Shown in pieces: positions 18,886-25,795 of a DNA stretch of 42,329 nucleotides (positions are counted from its first letter, which is position 1; each line of letters begins with the position of its first letter). Made by a program: the position numbers and the translations under genes. Below the pieces are notes generated by a model. That model saw only the letters and a list, made by a program, of their open reading frames with translations. It had not been told where the DNA came from and ran no database searches. Location: assembly GCA_049653745.1 (NCBI GenBank), contig JBASGW010000062.1:1-42329 (forward strand), in the 5' to 3' direction. This DNA comes from CANDYO01 sp049653745. GTDB lineage: Bacteria > Pseudomonadota > Alphaproteobacteria > Rickettsiales > CANDYO01.

Positions 18886-18904
18886 TAAAACCAGCTGAAG
18901 CTGG
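18886..18904 (-). terminator. Possible weak terminator of tRNA-Ser
   Basis: In the tRNA direction a five-base-pair stem CCAGC/GCTGG with a four-base loop, starting at the encoded CCA, is followed by TTTTA. The stem is short, so this is tentative. Confidence 0.35.
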
Positions 18905-18991
18905 CGGACAGAGTGGGATTCGAACCCACGGTACGCTTACACGCACGCCGGTTTTCAAGACCGGTTCCTTAAACCGCTCGGACATCTGTCC
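18902..18991 (-). tRNA. tRNA-Ser(UGA)
   Basis: The reverse strand folds as a class II tRNA: acceptor GGACAGA/TCTGTCC, discriminator G, encoded CCA, D arm TCCGAGCGGTTTAAGGA, anticodon arm with loop CTTGAAA (anticodon TGA), a long variable arm, and T arm GTGGGTTCGAATCCCAC. It reads UCN-type serine codons. Length is 90 nt including CCA. Confidence 0.97.
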
Positions 18992-19133
18992 GAGATAGTT
19001 TTTATCAAGATCAACTCAAAAGGTCAAGCAATATTTCATAAAAATATATTAAAACTAATGTTTTATCTAGACATTGTTAGATTTTTATTCTATACATAAA
19101 CTCTCAAGCTTAAAGTTTTTTAAGTAAAAAAAT

Positions 19134-19209
19134 GCCCAGATAGCTCAGTCGGTAGAGCAAAGGACTGAAAATCCTTGTGTCGCTGGTTCGATTCCAGTTC
19201 TGGGCACCA
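19134..19209 (+). tRNA. tRNA-Phe(GAA)
   Basis: The sequence folds as a standard cloverleaf: acceptor GCCCAGA/TCTGGGC, discriminator A, encoded CCA, D arm GCTCAGTCGGTAGAGC, anticodon loop with GAA flanked by GGACT and AATCC, and T arm CTGGTTCGATTCCAG. It ends 28 bp before the GTG start of the lipoprotein gene with no terminator between, so the two may be co-transcribed. Confidence 0.97.
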
Positions 19210-19237
19210 CTCGAATTAAAAATGCATAAGTAGTATA

Positions 19238-21208
19238 GTGAATAAAACTCAAGTTTTTGCATATCTATTTTTAGCTCTTTACCTATCTTGCTGTTCTTCT
19301 GCGCCAAGGCAAAAGGAACAACAACATGAAGTAAGCAACTATATTTCTAATCACATCTCAGAAATACCCATATATATTGATAATAACCATATAACTATAA
19401 ATCTTATCAATGCAGCTAGTGCTGAAAAAATATTACTTCATTTTATATCCCAACCTTCATTCACCTCAAGCTTGAATAACTTAACAATAAAATGCCTAAG
19501 TCAATGTGGGATAGAATTTGTTGACCACTCTGACCAAGTCAAAATAAAAAATCTTCATCTTATTAACGCCCATCTCCTAACTAATTCTAAGATGAAAGTA
19601 GAAAATATTTTTATAAATGCATCAGAAGCTATCAGAACTGGGCTTCCTATAGTCTCAAAAGAAGCTCAAATTACCATCGCCTCCTCTTCTAACATGCTAG
19701 CAGTTCGCAACCTTCTTAAAGGAGTAAATATTATCCCAGCATCAGGGGAGTTTGTATACGACACCAAAATTGTTTACAATAAAGATAATAAAGCCATTAA
19801 CTCCCATAATGATAAAAATATTGCAGATGCAGCTTATAACACAGAAACTTTAGTGCATACCTTCCCTAACTTAAAATGGGCAGCCCCTGTTATCTCTTGG
19901 TTTGCCTTTAATAAAAATCCTAATAATAAAAACAATCTTGATGTTTCTCAATTAGAAATAATGCCTGGTATCGAAGGATTTGAAGAAGCTTCAGAAATTT
20001 GGAACTCTGGGAAATATACCCGGAAAAATGCCTATTTAATTTCTAAAGATTATGATAATCGCCCTAACTACGGGGGAACAATCAATGACACTAGCTTAGT
20101 TAGATATATTGAAAGTTTGCGCAATGAAAAGCTTAAGATAATGTTTTACCCTATGGTTCTCATGGACTTGCCTAATAAACCATGGAGAGGCTTTGTAAAA
20201 GCAAATAATCCGGATGATATCCATAATTTCTTCACTAAAGATAAAGGTTATAATCAATTTATTTTACATTATGCAAATTTATTAAAAGGAAAAATTGATG
20301 CATTTGTAATTGGTTCAGAAATGCAAGACTTAACACAAAGCGAGGATTCTCGCTATAGTTATGGAGACTCCAGAAGATTCCCCGCCGTTGTGGAATTCAT
20401 TGCTTTAGCTAAACAGGTAAAAGAAATTCTTGGTGACAAAGTTACTATTACCTATGCTGCTAACTGGGGGGAGTATCACCATGATAAAAATAAATTTCAT
20501 CACTTAGATCCATTATGGACCTCTCCTGACATTGACGTGGTTGGAATAGATGCCTACCTACCTATTACTAACAAGAGCATGGGAGATATAAGCATTCAAG
20601 AAATAAAACAAGGCTGGTCTTCTGGAGAATTATGGAATTATTATTATGATCGCAATAAAAAAACTGACATCCCCCCTGAATGGGGTTTAAAGCAAATAGA
20701 ATTTTGGTGGGAAAATGAGCACTGGTCAAAGGGTATTAAAACTTCTTGGAAACCAAAAATGAAACCTATATGGTTTACTGAATTTGGATTCCCTTCTATG
20801 CATATGGCAACCAACACTCCCAATGTATTTTGGAATCCAAAGTCTACTAGCGGAAATGTACCTAAAAAATCAAGTGGTAAACCAGACTTTGCTATTCAAA
20901 TGAGAGCAATTCAGGGAACTTTAGAATATTGGCAGCAGAAAAGTAATATCGTTCAAAATATGTTCTTATGGTCCTGGGATGCTCGCCCCTTCCCTTATTA
21001 TCCAAAACGCATTGATATCTGGAGTGATGGAGATGTTTGGTCTAGAGGACACTGGGTTAACGGCAAGGTTACCCCTCTTAAACAAGTGCGATTATTAGAT
21101 AATACCAGTGTCAATATTTTAAAAATTAATGCTGATAAATTAGTTATTGAAGGATCTGGCAAAGGAATTAATGTTATTAATGCTAAGGATGTTGAATATA
21201 TTCCTTAG
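19238..21208 (+). CDS. Lipoprotein with GTA-type TIM-barrel (glycoside-hydrolase-like) domain
   Basis: The 656-residue protein has a short signal peptide with lipobox YLSC (Cys18) or LSCC (Cys19), so it should be a membrane lipoprotein. Residues about 30-205 are a beta-rich region I do not recognise. From about residue 208 it matches the GTA TIM-barrel domain: PNLKWAAPVISWF, YGGTINDTSL, FYPMVLMD, PWRGF, HYANLLKG, FVIGSEM, YAANWGEYHH, LDPLWTSPDIDVVGIDAY, FTEFGFPS, WSWDARPFPYYP, GHWVNGKV. Glu361 and Glu515 occupy the positions of acid/base and nucleophile in TIM-barrel glycosidases, so it may cleave peptidoglycan or another glycan at the cell surface. It is a clear paralogue of the broken GTA tail gene at 11956-14633 but lacks the tail's C-terminal domains. 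The start is GTG, 28 bp after tRNA-Phe. Substrate unproven. Confidence 0.85.
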   Translation: MNKTQVFAYLFLALYLSCCSSAPRQKEQQHEVSNYISNHISEIPIYIDNNHITINLINAASAEKILLHFISQPSFTSSLNNLTIKCLSQCGIEFVDHSDQVKIKNLHLINAHLLTNSKMKVENIFINASEAIRTGLPIVSKEAQITIASSSNMLAVRNLLKGVNIIPASGEFVYDTKIVYNKDNKAINSHNDKNIADAAYNTETLVHTFPNLKWAAPVISWFAFNKNPNNKNNLDVSQLEIMPGIEGFEEASEIWNSGKYTRKNAYLISKDYDNRPNYGGTINDTSLVRYIESLRNEKLKIMFYPMVLMDLPNKPWRGFVKANNPDDIHNFFTKDKGYNQFILHYANLLKGKIDAFVIGSEMQDLTQSEDSRYSYGDSRRFPAVVEFIALAKQVKEILGDKVTITYAANWGEYHHDKNKFHHLDPLWTSPDIDVVGIDAYLPITNKSMGDISIQEIKQGWSSGELWNYYYDRNKKTDIPPEWGLKQIEFWWENEHWSKGIKTSWKPKMKPIWFTEFGFPSMHMATNTPNVFWNPKSTSGNVPKKSSGKPDFAIQMRAIQGTLEYWQQKSNIVQNMFLWSWDARPFPYYPKRIDIWSDGDVWSRGHWVNGKVTPLKQVRLLDNTSVNILKINADKLVIEGSGKGINVINAKDVEYIP

Positions 21209-21403
21209 TTAGTAAATGTCACGATGCTTTAACAAATTTTCTACTAAAGCATCTTGCTTAATATTTAAGCTGCATGATAAATATTCAATTAATCTATTTT
21301 TTAAAATTATCTTATGAATTGTAGCTGGAAAATAAGAACAACCTTTTCTTTGGTGCTCAATAGATATTTTAGATGAATTTAGATATGTAATTCTTTTAGG
21401 CAT
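21209..21403 (-). CDS. Small hypothetical protein, 64 residues
   Basis: I do not recognise this protein. The frame is open for 64 codons, is not antisense to any other gene, and its stop directly abuts the stop of the convergent lipoprotein gene. The product is basic with a mixed helix/strand composition (MPKRITYLNSSKISIEHQ...), and has no membrane segment. A weak GATGAGAGC precedes the ATG. Size and basic start could suit a small regulatory or nucleic-acid-binding protein, but nothing specific supports that. Moderate chance of being a real gene. Confidence 0.45.
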   Translation of the reverse strand: MPKRITYLNSSKISIEHQRKGCSYFPATIHKIILKNRLIEYLSCSLNIKQDALVENLLKHRDIY

Positions 21404-21575
21404 GCTCTCATCGATTTATTGACATATTTTATAATAATGTTACCTATATCACATTATTATTAATAAATAGTTAATAAATTAATATTTATTTAATTGTAAA
21501 AATTGTCTATTTCTACTAGCATTTGTCAGCAATAAACTGCCCCCTCATTAGAAAACTTTAGAATTAATAACTAAC

Positions 21576-22265
21576 TTAAGTGTAAGCATTAGTTGAAGAT
21601 TTAGTTAATAACCATCTTTCTAAAGTAACACATACTAAATAAGCTATTGCCAATGTAATAATGGTATCACTTAAATAATGAGTGCCTTTAGCAATCTGAT
21701 ATATTCCCATCACACTCCCCATAACTAAGCCAAAAATAAGCGCATAAATTTTCTTTGATTTAGTGGGCAGAACAAAATAAAGAGATATAAGAGCAAAACC
21801 TCCTGAAGCATGACCAGCGGGAGAGCATTTACCTGCATTATTAAAAAATATTTCATAATTAAAAATTTCTAATGGTGAGATAAAAATACGCCCCCCACCA
21901 AATTCAGATATATGATTAGGGCAATAAATAGGACTATAATGTTTTAATGTAGCCACAGTTAAAGGCACTATTACTAAAGCTAAAATTAGAAGAAATAATT
22001 TTTTTTGTAACTCAATATTCTGCTTTAACAAATTTAGCTTTGCAGCCCAAATAATTAGAATCACTCCATAGGTGATTATTACAATCTTGGGAAATTTATA
22101 AAACCAGAATTTTAGTACTAGATTATCTCTGCTCACCAACCATAATTTAGTCTCAGGAATAAAAAATAGAGATTGAAATTTTAAGTCTATACTGGTGTAA
22201 TGTATTAAAGTTAAGGTTAATGCTAACCCAACTAAACACATAAATACCTTATTTAAATAAGTCAT
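21576..22265 (-). CDS. PAP2-family membrane phosphatase
   Basis: The 229-residue protein has five or six hydrophobic segments and the three PAP2 motifs: C1 KHYSPIYCP (Cys where most members have Arg), C2 SPAGHASGGFAL, and C3 KGTHYLSDTI with the catalytic His. C2 is of the C-x-P-(G/A)-GHASGGF subtype seen in bacterial membrane phosphatases. Members of the superfamily dephosphorylate undecaprenyl diphosphate, phosphatidylglycerol phosphate or lipid A at the outer face of the inner membrane; the substrate here cannot be told. The gene is divergent from the methyltransferase gene, and the two start codons are only five bases apart, so its promoter must lie inside the neighbouring coding sequence. 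Confidence 0.85.
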   Translation of the reverse strand: MTYLNKVFMCLVGLALTLTLIHYTSIDLKFQSLFFIPETKLWLVSRDNLVLKFWFYKFPKIVIITYGVILIIWAAKLNLLKQNIELQKKLFLLILALVIVPLTVATLKHYSPIYCPNHISEFGGGRIFISPLEIFNYEIFFNNAGKCSPAGHASGGFALISLYFVLPTKSKKIYALIFGLVMGSVMGIYQIAKGTHYLSDTIITLAIAYLVCVTLERWLLTKSSTNAYT

Positions 22266-22270
22266 ATAAA

Positions 22271-23086
22271 ATGCAACCTGAAATTCAAATTTTTGATCGC
22301 CAATTACTTCAAATAAAACGATCTCGCACTGCCCGTAGTTTAACTAATGCCGACTTTCTAATCAAGCACTCACTTGAAGATATCTTGGAAAGATTGGAAG
22401 ATATGAATAAAAAATTTCCTCTAATCCTTAATTTAGGTAGCAGAACTGGTTATACTTCAGCTCAATTAAGTAACAGGTCAGGATCTTTAAGAGTTATTGA
22501 CACTGACATTTCATTAGAATTAATAAAGCAAAATAATAGCAAAGATAAAATTATTTTAGATGAAGAAAATTTACCTTTTGCAAATAATATATTTGACTTA
22601 GCAATAAGTATATTAAACTTGCATCAAATTAATGATCTACCTGGATGTTTAATCCAACTAAAAAACTCTTTAAAACCTAACGGATTATTAATTGCTTCTC
22701 TTTTTGGAGAACAAAATCTATTTGAACTACGTAATATTTTAATGCAAACCGAACTTCAGTGCTTTAATGGCATTAGCCCAAGATTCTCTCCAGCTATTGA
22801 TATAAAACAATTAGGGGGATTGCTGCAAAGAGCAGGTTTTGATATGCCAGTTGTTGATAAAGAGGCAATAAAGGTTAATTATAGCAGCCCTCTAAAACTT
22901 CTTCATGACTTACGCAACATGGGAGAAACTAATATTATGCATAACAGAAATAAAAAATATTTAGGCAAAGATTTCTGGAATCAATTTAACCAAAATTATA
23001 TTAAAAATTATGGCAATTCTGATGGCACAGTTCAAGCTAGTTATGAAATTATCACCCTTACAGCCATAAAAAAAATAGACAACTAA
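22271..23086 (+). CDS. SAM-dependent methyltransferase-fold protein, NDUFAF5/BioC type
   Basis: The 271-residue protein opens with IFDRQLLQIKRSRTARSL and ADFLIKHSLEDILERL, a pattern shared by alphaproteobacterial relatives of mitochondrial NDUFAF5 (C20orf7) and of BioC. A class I methyltransferase core follows: motif I ILNLGSRTGYTSAQL, an acidic position in RVIDTDIS, motif IV FDLAISILNLHQINDLPG, and LKPNGLLIASLFGE. NDUFAF5 hydroxylates an Arg of complex I subunit NDUFS7, so a complex I assembly role is possible, but a biotin-pathway or other methyltransferase role cannot be excluded. The ATG lies five bases from the divergent PAP2 start, with no Shine-Dalgarno; leaderless translation is possible. 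Confidence 0.8.
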   Translation: MQPEIQIFDRQLLQIKRSRTARSLTNADFLIKHSLEDILERLEDMNKKFPLILNLGSRTGYTSAQLSNRSGSLRVIDTDISLELIKQNNSKDKIILDEENLPFANNIFDLAISILNLHQINDLPGCLIQLKNSLKPNGLLIASLFGEQNLFELRNILMQTELQCFNGISPRFSPAIDIKQLGGLLQRAGFDMPVVDKEAIKVNYSSPLKLLHDLRNMGETNIMHNRNKKYLGKDFWNQFNQNYIKNYGNSDGTVQASYEIITLTAIKKIDN

Positions 23087-23141
23087 AAGTTAAATCATTA
23101 CTATTTTTAAAGTACTTTCTATAATTTTATAATTTATTTTT

Positions 23142-23660
23142 ATGAAGCCAATTGAAGGAGTTTGTCGCAGAATCTATAGCACTATATTAAATAAATTAGC
23201 AAACCCTAAAATAGCATATAGCGTTATTTTACATCTTACTGAACATTTCCAAAATTTAGCGCATCAAATACATAATCAAACTATAAATATAATTACAAAA
23301 TATCTAGAACAATTCTATGAACAGCTACCAGATAATGCTGATGCATTAATAGATCTTATCCACCAAAAAGGATTCTCAACCGAAGGAATTAATAACTCAG
23401 AAGAGCAAGTTTCTATAATTTTAACCTCAATATTCACCCCCAATCTTCTAAACATAGATGATAGGAATATATTACGATCACTTCCTGCCTCAACTATTAA
23501 CCACTTCAAAGACTATATTACCCTTCCTATCATTAAAGAAATTCAATATTTCATTGGGAACGCATTAATTATAGGAGACTCACAACTAGATAATCTATTA
23601 TATCAAGTTGATAGCTTAGATACTACTTATGCTAATTTATTGGCAATGGACATCGCCTAA
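23142..23660 (+). CDS. Hypothetical protein, 172 residues
   Basis: I do not recognise a family. The frame is intact, and the product is mostly helical, with repeated short amphipathic segments and no signal peptide or convincing membrane helix. It follows the methyltransferase gene on the same strand by 55 bp. A GAAGGAG sequence lies inside the fifth to seventh codons rather than upstream of the ATG, so the start is uncertain, but no other start codon is suitably placed. It precedes tRNA-Arg, which is on the other strand. Confidence 0.6.
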   Translation: MKPIEGVCRRIYSTILNKLANPKIAYSVILHLTEHFQNLAHQIHNQTINIITKYLEQFYEQLPDNADALIDLIHQKGFSTEGINNSEEQVSIILTSIFTPNLLNIDDRNILRSLPASTINHFKDYITLPIIKEIQYFIGNALIIGDSQLDNLLYQVDSLDTTYANLLAMDIA

Positions 23661-23739
23661 TTTAAAATAATCCTTAGTAAACCCAAGTATTCTCTAAAAC
23701 AACAAATATAATATGCTTAAGAATGGAGAAAAAAAATTC

Positions 23740-23816
23740 TGGTGAGACTAGCGAGATTCGAACTTGCGACCCCGGGATTAGGAATCCCGTGCTCTATCCA
23801 GCTGAGCTATAGCCTC
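23740..23816 (-). tRNA. tRNA-Arg(CCU)
   Basis: The reverse strand folds as a cloverleaf: acceptor GAGGCTA/TAGTCTC (one G-U pair), discriminator A, encoded CCA, D arm GCTCAGCTGGATAGAGC, anticodon stem CGGGA/TCCCG with anticodon CCT, and T arm with GTTCGAATC. It reads the arginine codon AGG. Confidence 0.96.
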
Positions 23817-23831
23817 AAAAAAGACATAAAA

Positions 23832-23857
23832 AAAGGCGCTTAAAAAGAAGCGCCTTT
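23832..23857. terminator. Rho-independent terminator after rplI
   Basis: A ten-base-pair stem AAAGGCGCTT/AAGCGCCTTT with a six-base loop is flanked by A-rich sequence on one side and TTTAAATTTT on the other, so it could act in both directions. It lies 16 bp after the rplI stop and upstream of tRNA-Arg on the same strand. Confidence 0.85.
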
Positions 23858-23872
23858 AAATTTTAAAAAGAT

Positions 23873-24385
23873 TTAAGACTTTTTATTACTTGTAGAAGGT
23901 GGAGATAAAAATGCTTTTTTGCTCTCCTCTGCTTCACTTTCAGTGCGCGCAACATTCACGTATACTACAGCTTGCAAATCAGAATGCAAAGATATAACAA
24001 CTTCATGAATACCAACATATTTAATTGGTTTTTCTAAAGCAACCTCAGAATAAGAAATTTCTTGGCTATAGGTAGATGACACTCTTTCAGAAATATCACG
24101 AGCAGAAACTGAACCAAATAATTTACCATCTTCTCCAGCTTGTCCAAGGATAGTAATAAAGTTCTTATCTATTATAACATAGACCCCTTGAGCTTTTTCA
24201 AATTTAGCATCACTTTGAGCTTTTAGCTCTGCTTTACTCTCTAAAAAATACTGTTTATTAATTTCAGTAGCTCTTAAAGCTTTTTTTCTTGGAATCAAGA
24301 AATTACGAGCATAACCAGGTTTAACTGAAACTACAGCTCCCATATCCCCTAAATATTTAACTCTTTCTAATAAAATAACTTCCAT
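23873..24385 (-). CDS. rplI: 50S ribosomal protein L9
   Basis: The 170-residue protein starts MEVILLERVKYLGDMGAVVSVK and continues PGYARNFLIPRKKAL, the diagnostic N-terminal rRNA-binding domain of L9. The long connecting helix and C-terminal domain (FGSVSARDIS, VALEKPIKYVGIHEV) follow. It carries a C-terminal extension of about 20 residues rich in Ser/Glu/Lys compared with the usual ~150 residues. It is the last gene of the rpsF-rpsR-rplI operon and is followed by a strong hairpin terminator. Confidence 0.97.
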   Translation of the reverse strand: MEVILLERVKYLGDMGAVVSVKPGYARNFLIPRKKALRATEINKQYFLESKAELKAQSDAKFEKAQGVYVIIDKNFITILGQAGEDGKLFGSVSARDISERVSSTYSQEISYSEVALEKPIKYVGIHEVVISLHSDLQAVVYVNVARTESEAEESKKAFLSPPSTSNKKS

Positions 24386-24416
24386 TACCTAACCTCAACT
24401 TCCTTCAAATCAAAAT

Positions 24417-24671
24417 TTATATAGCAGAAAATGGCATTAAAGCTAAAACTCTTGCGGTTTTAATAGCTTGAACTAATTTTCTATGCTTAGAAGCACAAAC
24501 GCCTGTAATCCTACGAGGCAAAATTCTTCCACGAGCCGATACAAATCTAAGCATTAACTTAACGTCTTTATAATCTATTTCCGGCGCAGCACTTCCTGTT
24601 AAAGGACAGCCTTTATTAAAGCGACGAAAAAATACTTTTTTAGTTTTTAAATCAGATACACTTGATCTCAT
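24417..24671 (-). CDS. rpsR: 30S ribosomal protein S18
   Basis: The 84-residue protein shows the S18 pattern: FFRRFNKGCPLTG, a short linker, YKDVKLMLRFVSARGRILPRRITGVCASKHRKL, and the basic helix before the end. S18 binds the 30S platform as a heterodimer with S6, whose gene ends four bases upstream. Spacing to rplI is 31 bp. Confidence 0.98.
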   Translation of the reverse strand: MRSSVSDLKTKKVFFRRFNKGCPLTGSAAPEIDYKDVKLMLRFVSARGRILPRRITGVCASKHRKLVQAIKTARVLALMPFSAI

Positions 24672-24674
24672 TAG

Positions 24675-25052
24675 TTAAATCTCCTCACCATCTTCATTTG
24701 CAACAACTGCAACAGTTTCTTCTTGCGAGCTTCCTTTCATCATAGGAGCAGAAGGGTTGCTACTAATTTTGTTCACTCTTGATGTTACGAATCTCACAAC
24801 ATCTTCGCTTAAACTGAGTTTACGCTCCATTTCCTTAACAGCATTATAAGGGGAATCAATTGCTAATAAAGTATAATAGCCTTTAGTAGCTTTTTTTATT
24901 GGATAAGATAAATCTCTTAAACCCCATTGCTCAACTTTAACAATAGCTCCACCATTATCGGTTAAAGTTTTTGCGAAAGCAGCTGTAAATTTTTCTACAT
25001 CGCTTAACGATATTTCTTGTCTAGTAATAAAAACTGTCTCATAAAGAGGCAT
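24675..25052 (-). CDS. rpsF: 30S ribosomal protein S6
   Basis: The 125-residue protein begins MPLYETVFITRQEIS and contains the ferredoxin-like core with VEQWGLRDLSYPIKKATKGYYTLL and SEDVVRFVTSRV, characteristic of S6. The acidic C-terminal tail (EETVAVVANEDGEE) is usual in proteobacteria. It heads the rpsF-rpsR-rplI operon; only 3 bp separate it from rpsR. Confidence 0.98.
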   Translation of the reverse strand: MPLYETVFITRQEISLSDVEKFTAAFAKTLTDNGGAIVKVEQWGLRDLSYPIKKATKGYYTLLAIDSPYNAVKEMERKLSLSEDVVRFVTSRVNKISSNPSAPMMKGSSQEETVAVVANEDGEEI

Positions 25053-25097
25053 AAGGTAAACACTCCAGATTATTTAATTCTAAAAGATAGACAATTC

Positions 25098-25125
25098 ACA
25101 ATACATTTTTTGAAGATATTTGCAA
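25098..25125 (-). promoter_or_regulatory. Possible promoter of the rpsF operon
   Basis: On the minus strand TTGCAA (25125-25120) and TATTGT (25103-25098) are separated by 16 bp, about 46 bp upstream of the rpsF ATG. In such AT-rich DNA a chance match is quite possible. Confidence 0.3.
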
Positions 25126-25156
25126 GAGGAGATTTGCAGTTTAGATTATTTTTTTA

Positions 25157-25783
25157 CTAGATGCAAAGAATCTCTTCTATCCTTTTTCTAGAAATTAAGC
25201 CTTCTCGTAAAATTTTCACTTCATCAGTTGTTAAGTCAACGATAGTTGATGGCACACCAGTTTCTGCTGCCCCCTGATCCACTAAAAAATCTATTTTTTT
25301 ATCAAATTCATCAAATACTTGATCAGCATTTACAGAATTCTCTCCATTACTAATATTAGCACTAGTACCAACCAATGGGCGACCAACAGCTTGTAAAATT
25401 TTCAAAGCTATTAAGTTATTTGGCATTCTAACACCAATATTATCATCACTATGGTTTAAATTACTTGCTAAATTACAGCGCGGCTTTTTCTTTAATACTA
25501 AAGTAATAGATCCAGGAAACAATAATAACGCTAATTTTCTTGCCCTATCATCAAATTCGCATATTCTTTTTGCTTGCTGTATATCTCCAACTAAAACTGG
25601 CAGAGGCTTATTATTTGATCTTTGCTTTATATCATAAATTTTTTTTACAGCTTCATAATTACTTGCATCTGCGGCAAGAGCATAAACAGTCTCCGTGGGG
25701 AATGATATTATACCTCCATCATTAATAGCTTTAACTATTCTAGTTAAAGCTTGATCATTAAAATCACGAATAATTTCTGTCAT
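25157..25783 (-). CDS. tsaC: L-threonylcarbamoyladenylate synthase (Sua5/YciO/YrdC family)
   Basis: The 208-residue protein has the YrdC fold motifs: GGIISFPTETVYALAADA near the N-terminus, KIYDIKQRSNNKPLPVLV, LFPGSITLVLKKK, GVRMPNN and GTSANISNGENSV. The enzyme makes threonylcarbamoyl-AMP from threonine, bicarbonate and ATP for t6A37 modification of ANN-decoding tRNAs. The length fits the short TsaC type without the Sua5 C-terminal domain. It lies 12 bp after mrdA with a GAGGTGC Shine-Dalgarno, so it is probably in the mreD-mrdA transcript. Confidence 0.93.
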   Translation of the reverse strand: MTEIIRDFNDQALTRIVKAINDGGIISFPTETVYALAADASNYEAVKKIYDIKQRSNNKPLPVLVGDIQQAKRICEFDDRARKLALLLFPGSITLVLKKKPRCNLASNLNHSDDNIGVRMPNNLIALKILQAVGRPLVGTSANISNGENSVNADQVFDEFDKKIDFLVDQGAAETGVPSTIVDLTTDEVKILREGLISRKRIEEILCI

Positions 25784-25795
25784 AGTAATAGCACC

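Noticed and set aside
18504..18900. Possible tmRNA or other structured RNA
   Set aside because: I could not find a tRNA-like domain, a tag-peptide frame or conserved RNA motifs; only small hairpins are present.
18738..18929. 63-codon minus-strand open frame overlapping tRNA-Ser
   Set aside because: Its start lies inside the tRNA gene; the first residues are a translation of the T arm and acceptor stem, a common artefact.
19110..19307. 65-codon minus-strand open frame across tRNA-Phe
   Set aside because: The NWNRTSDTR-like product is the typical antisense translation of a tRNA T arm; it is also antisense to the lipoprotein start.
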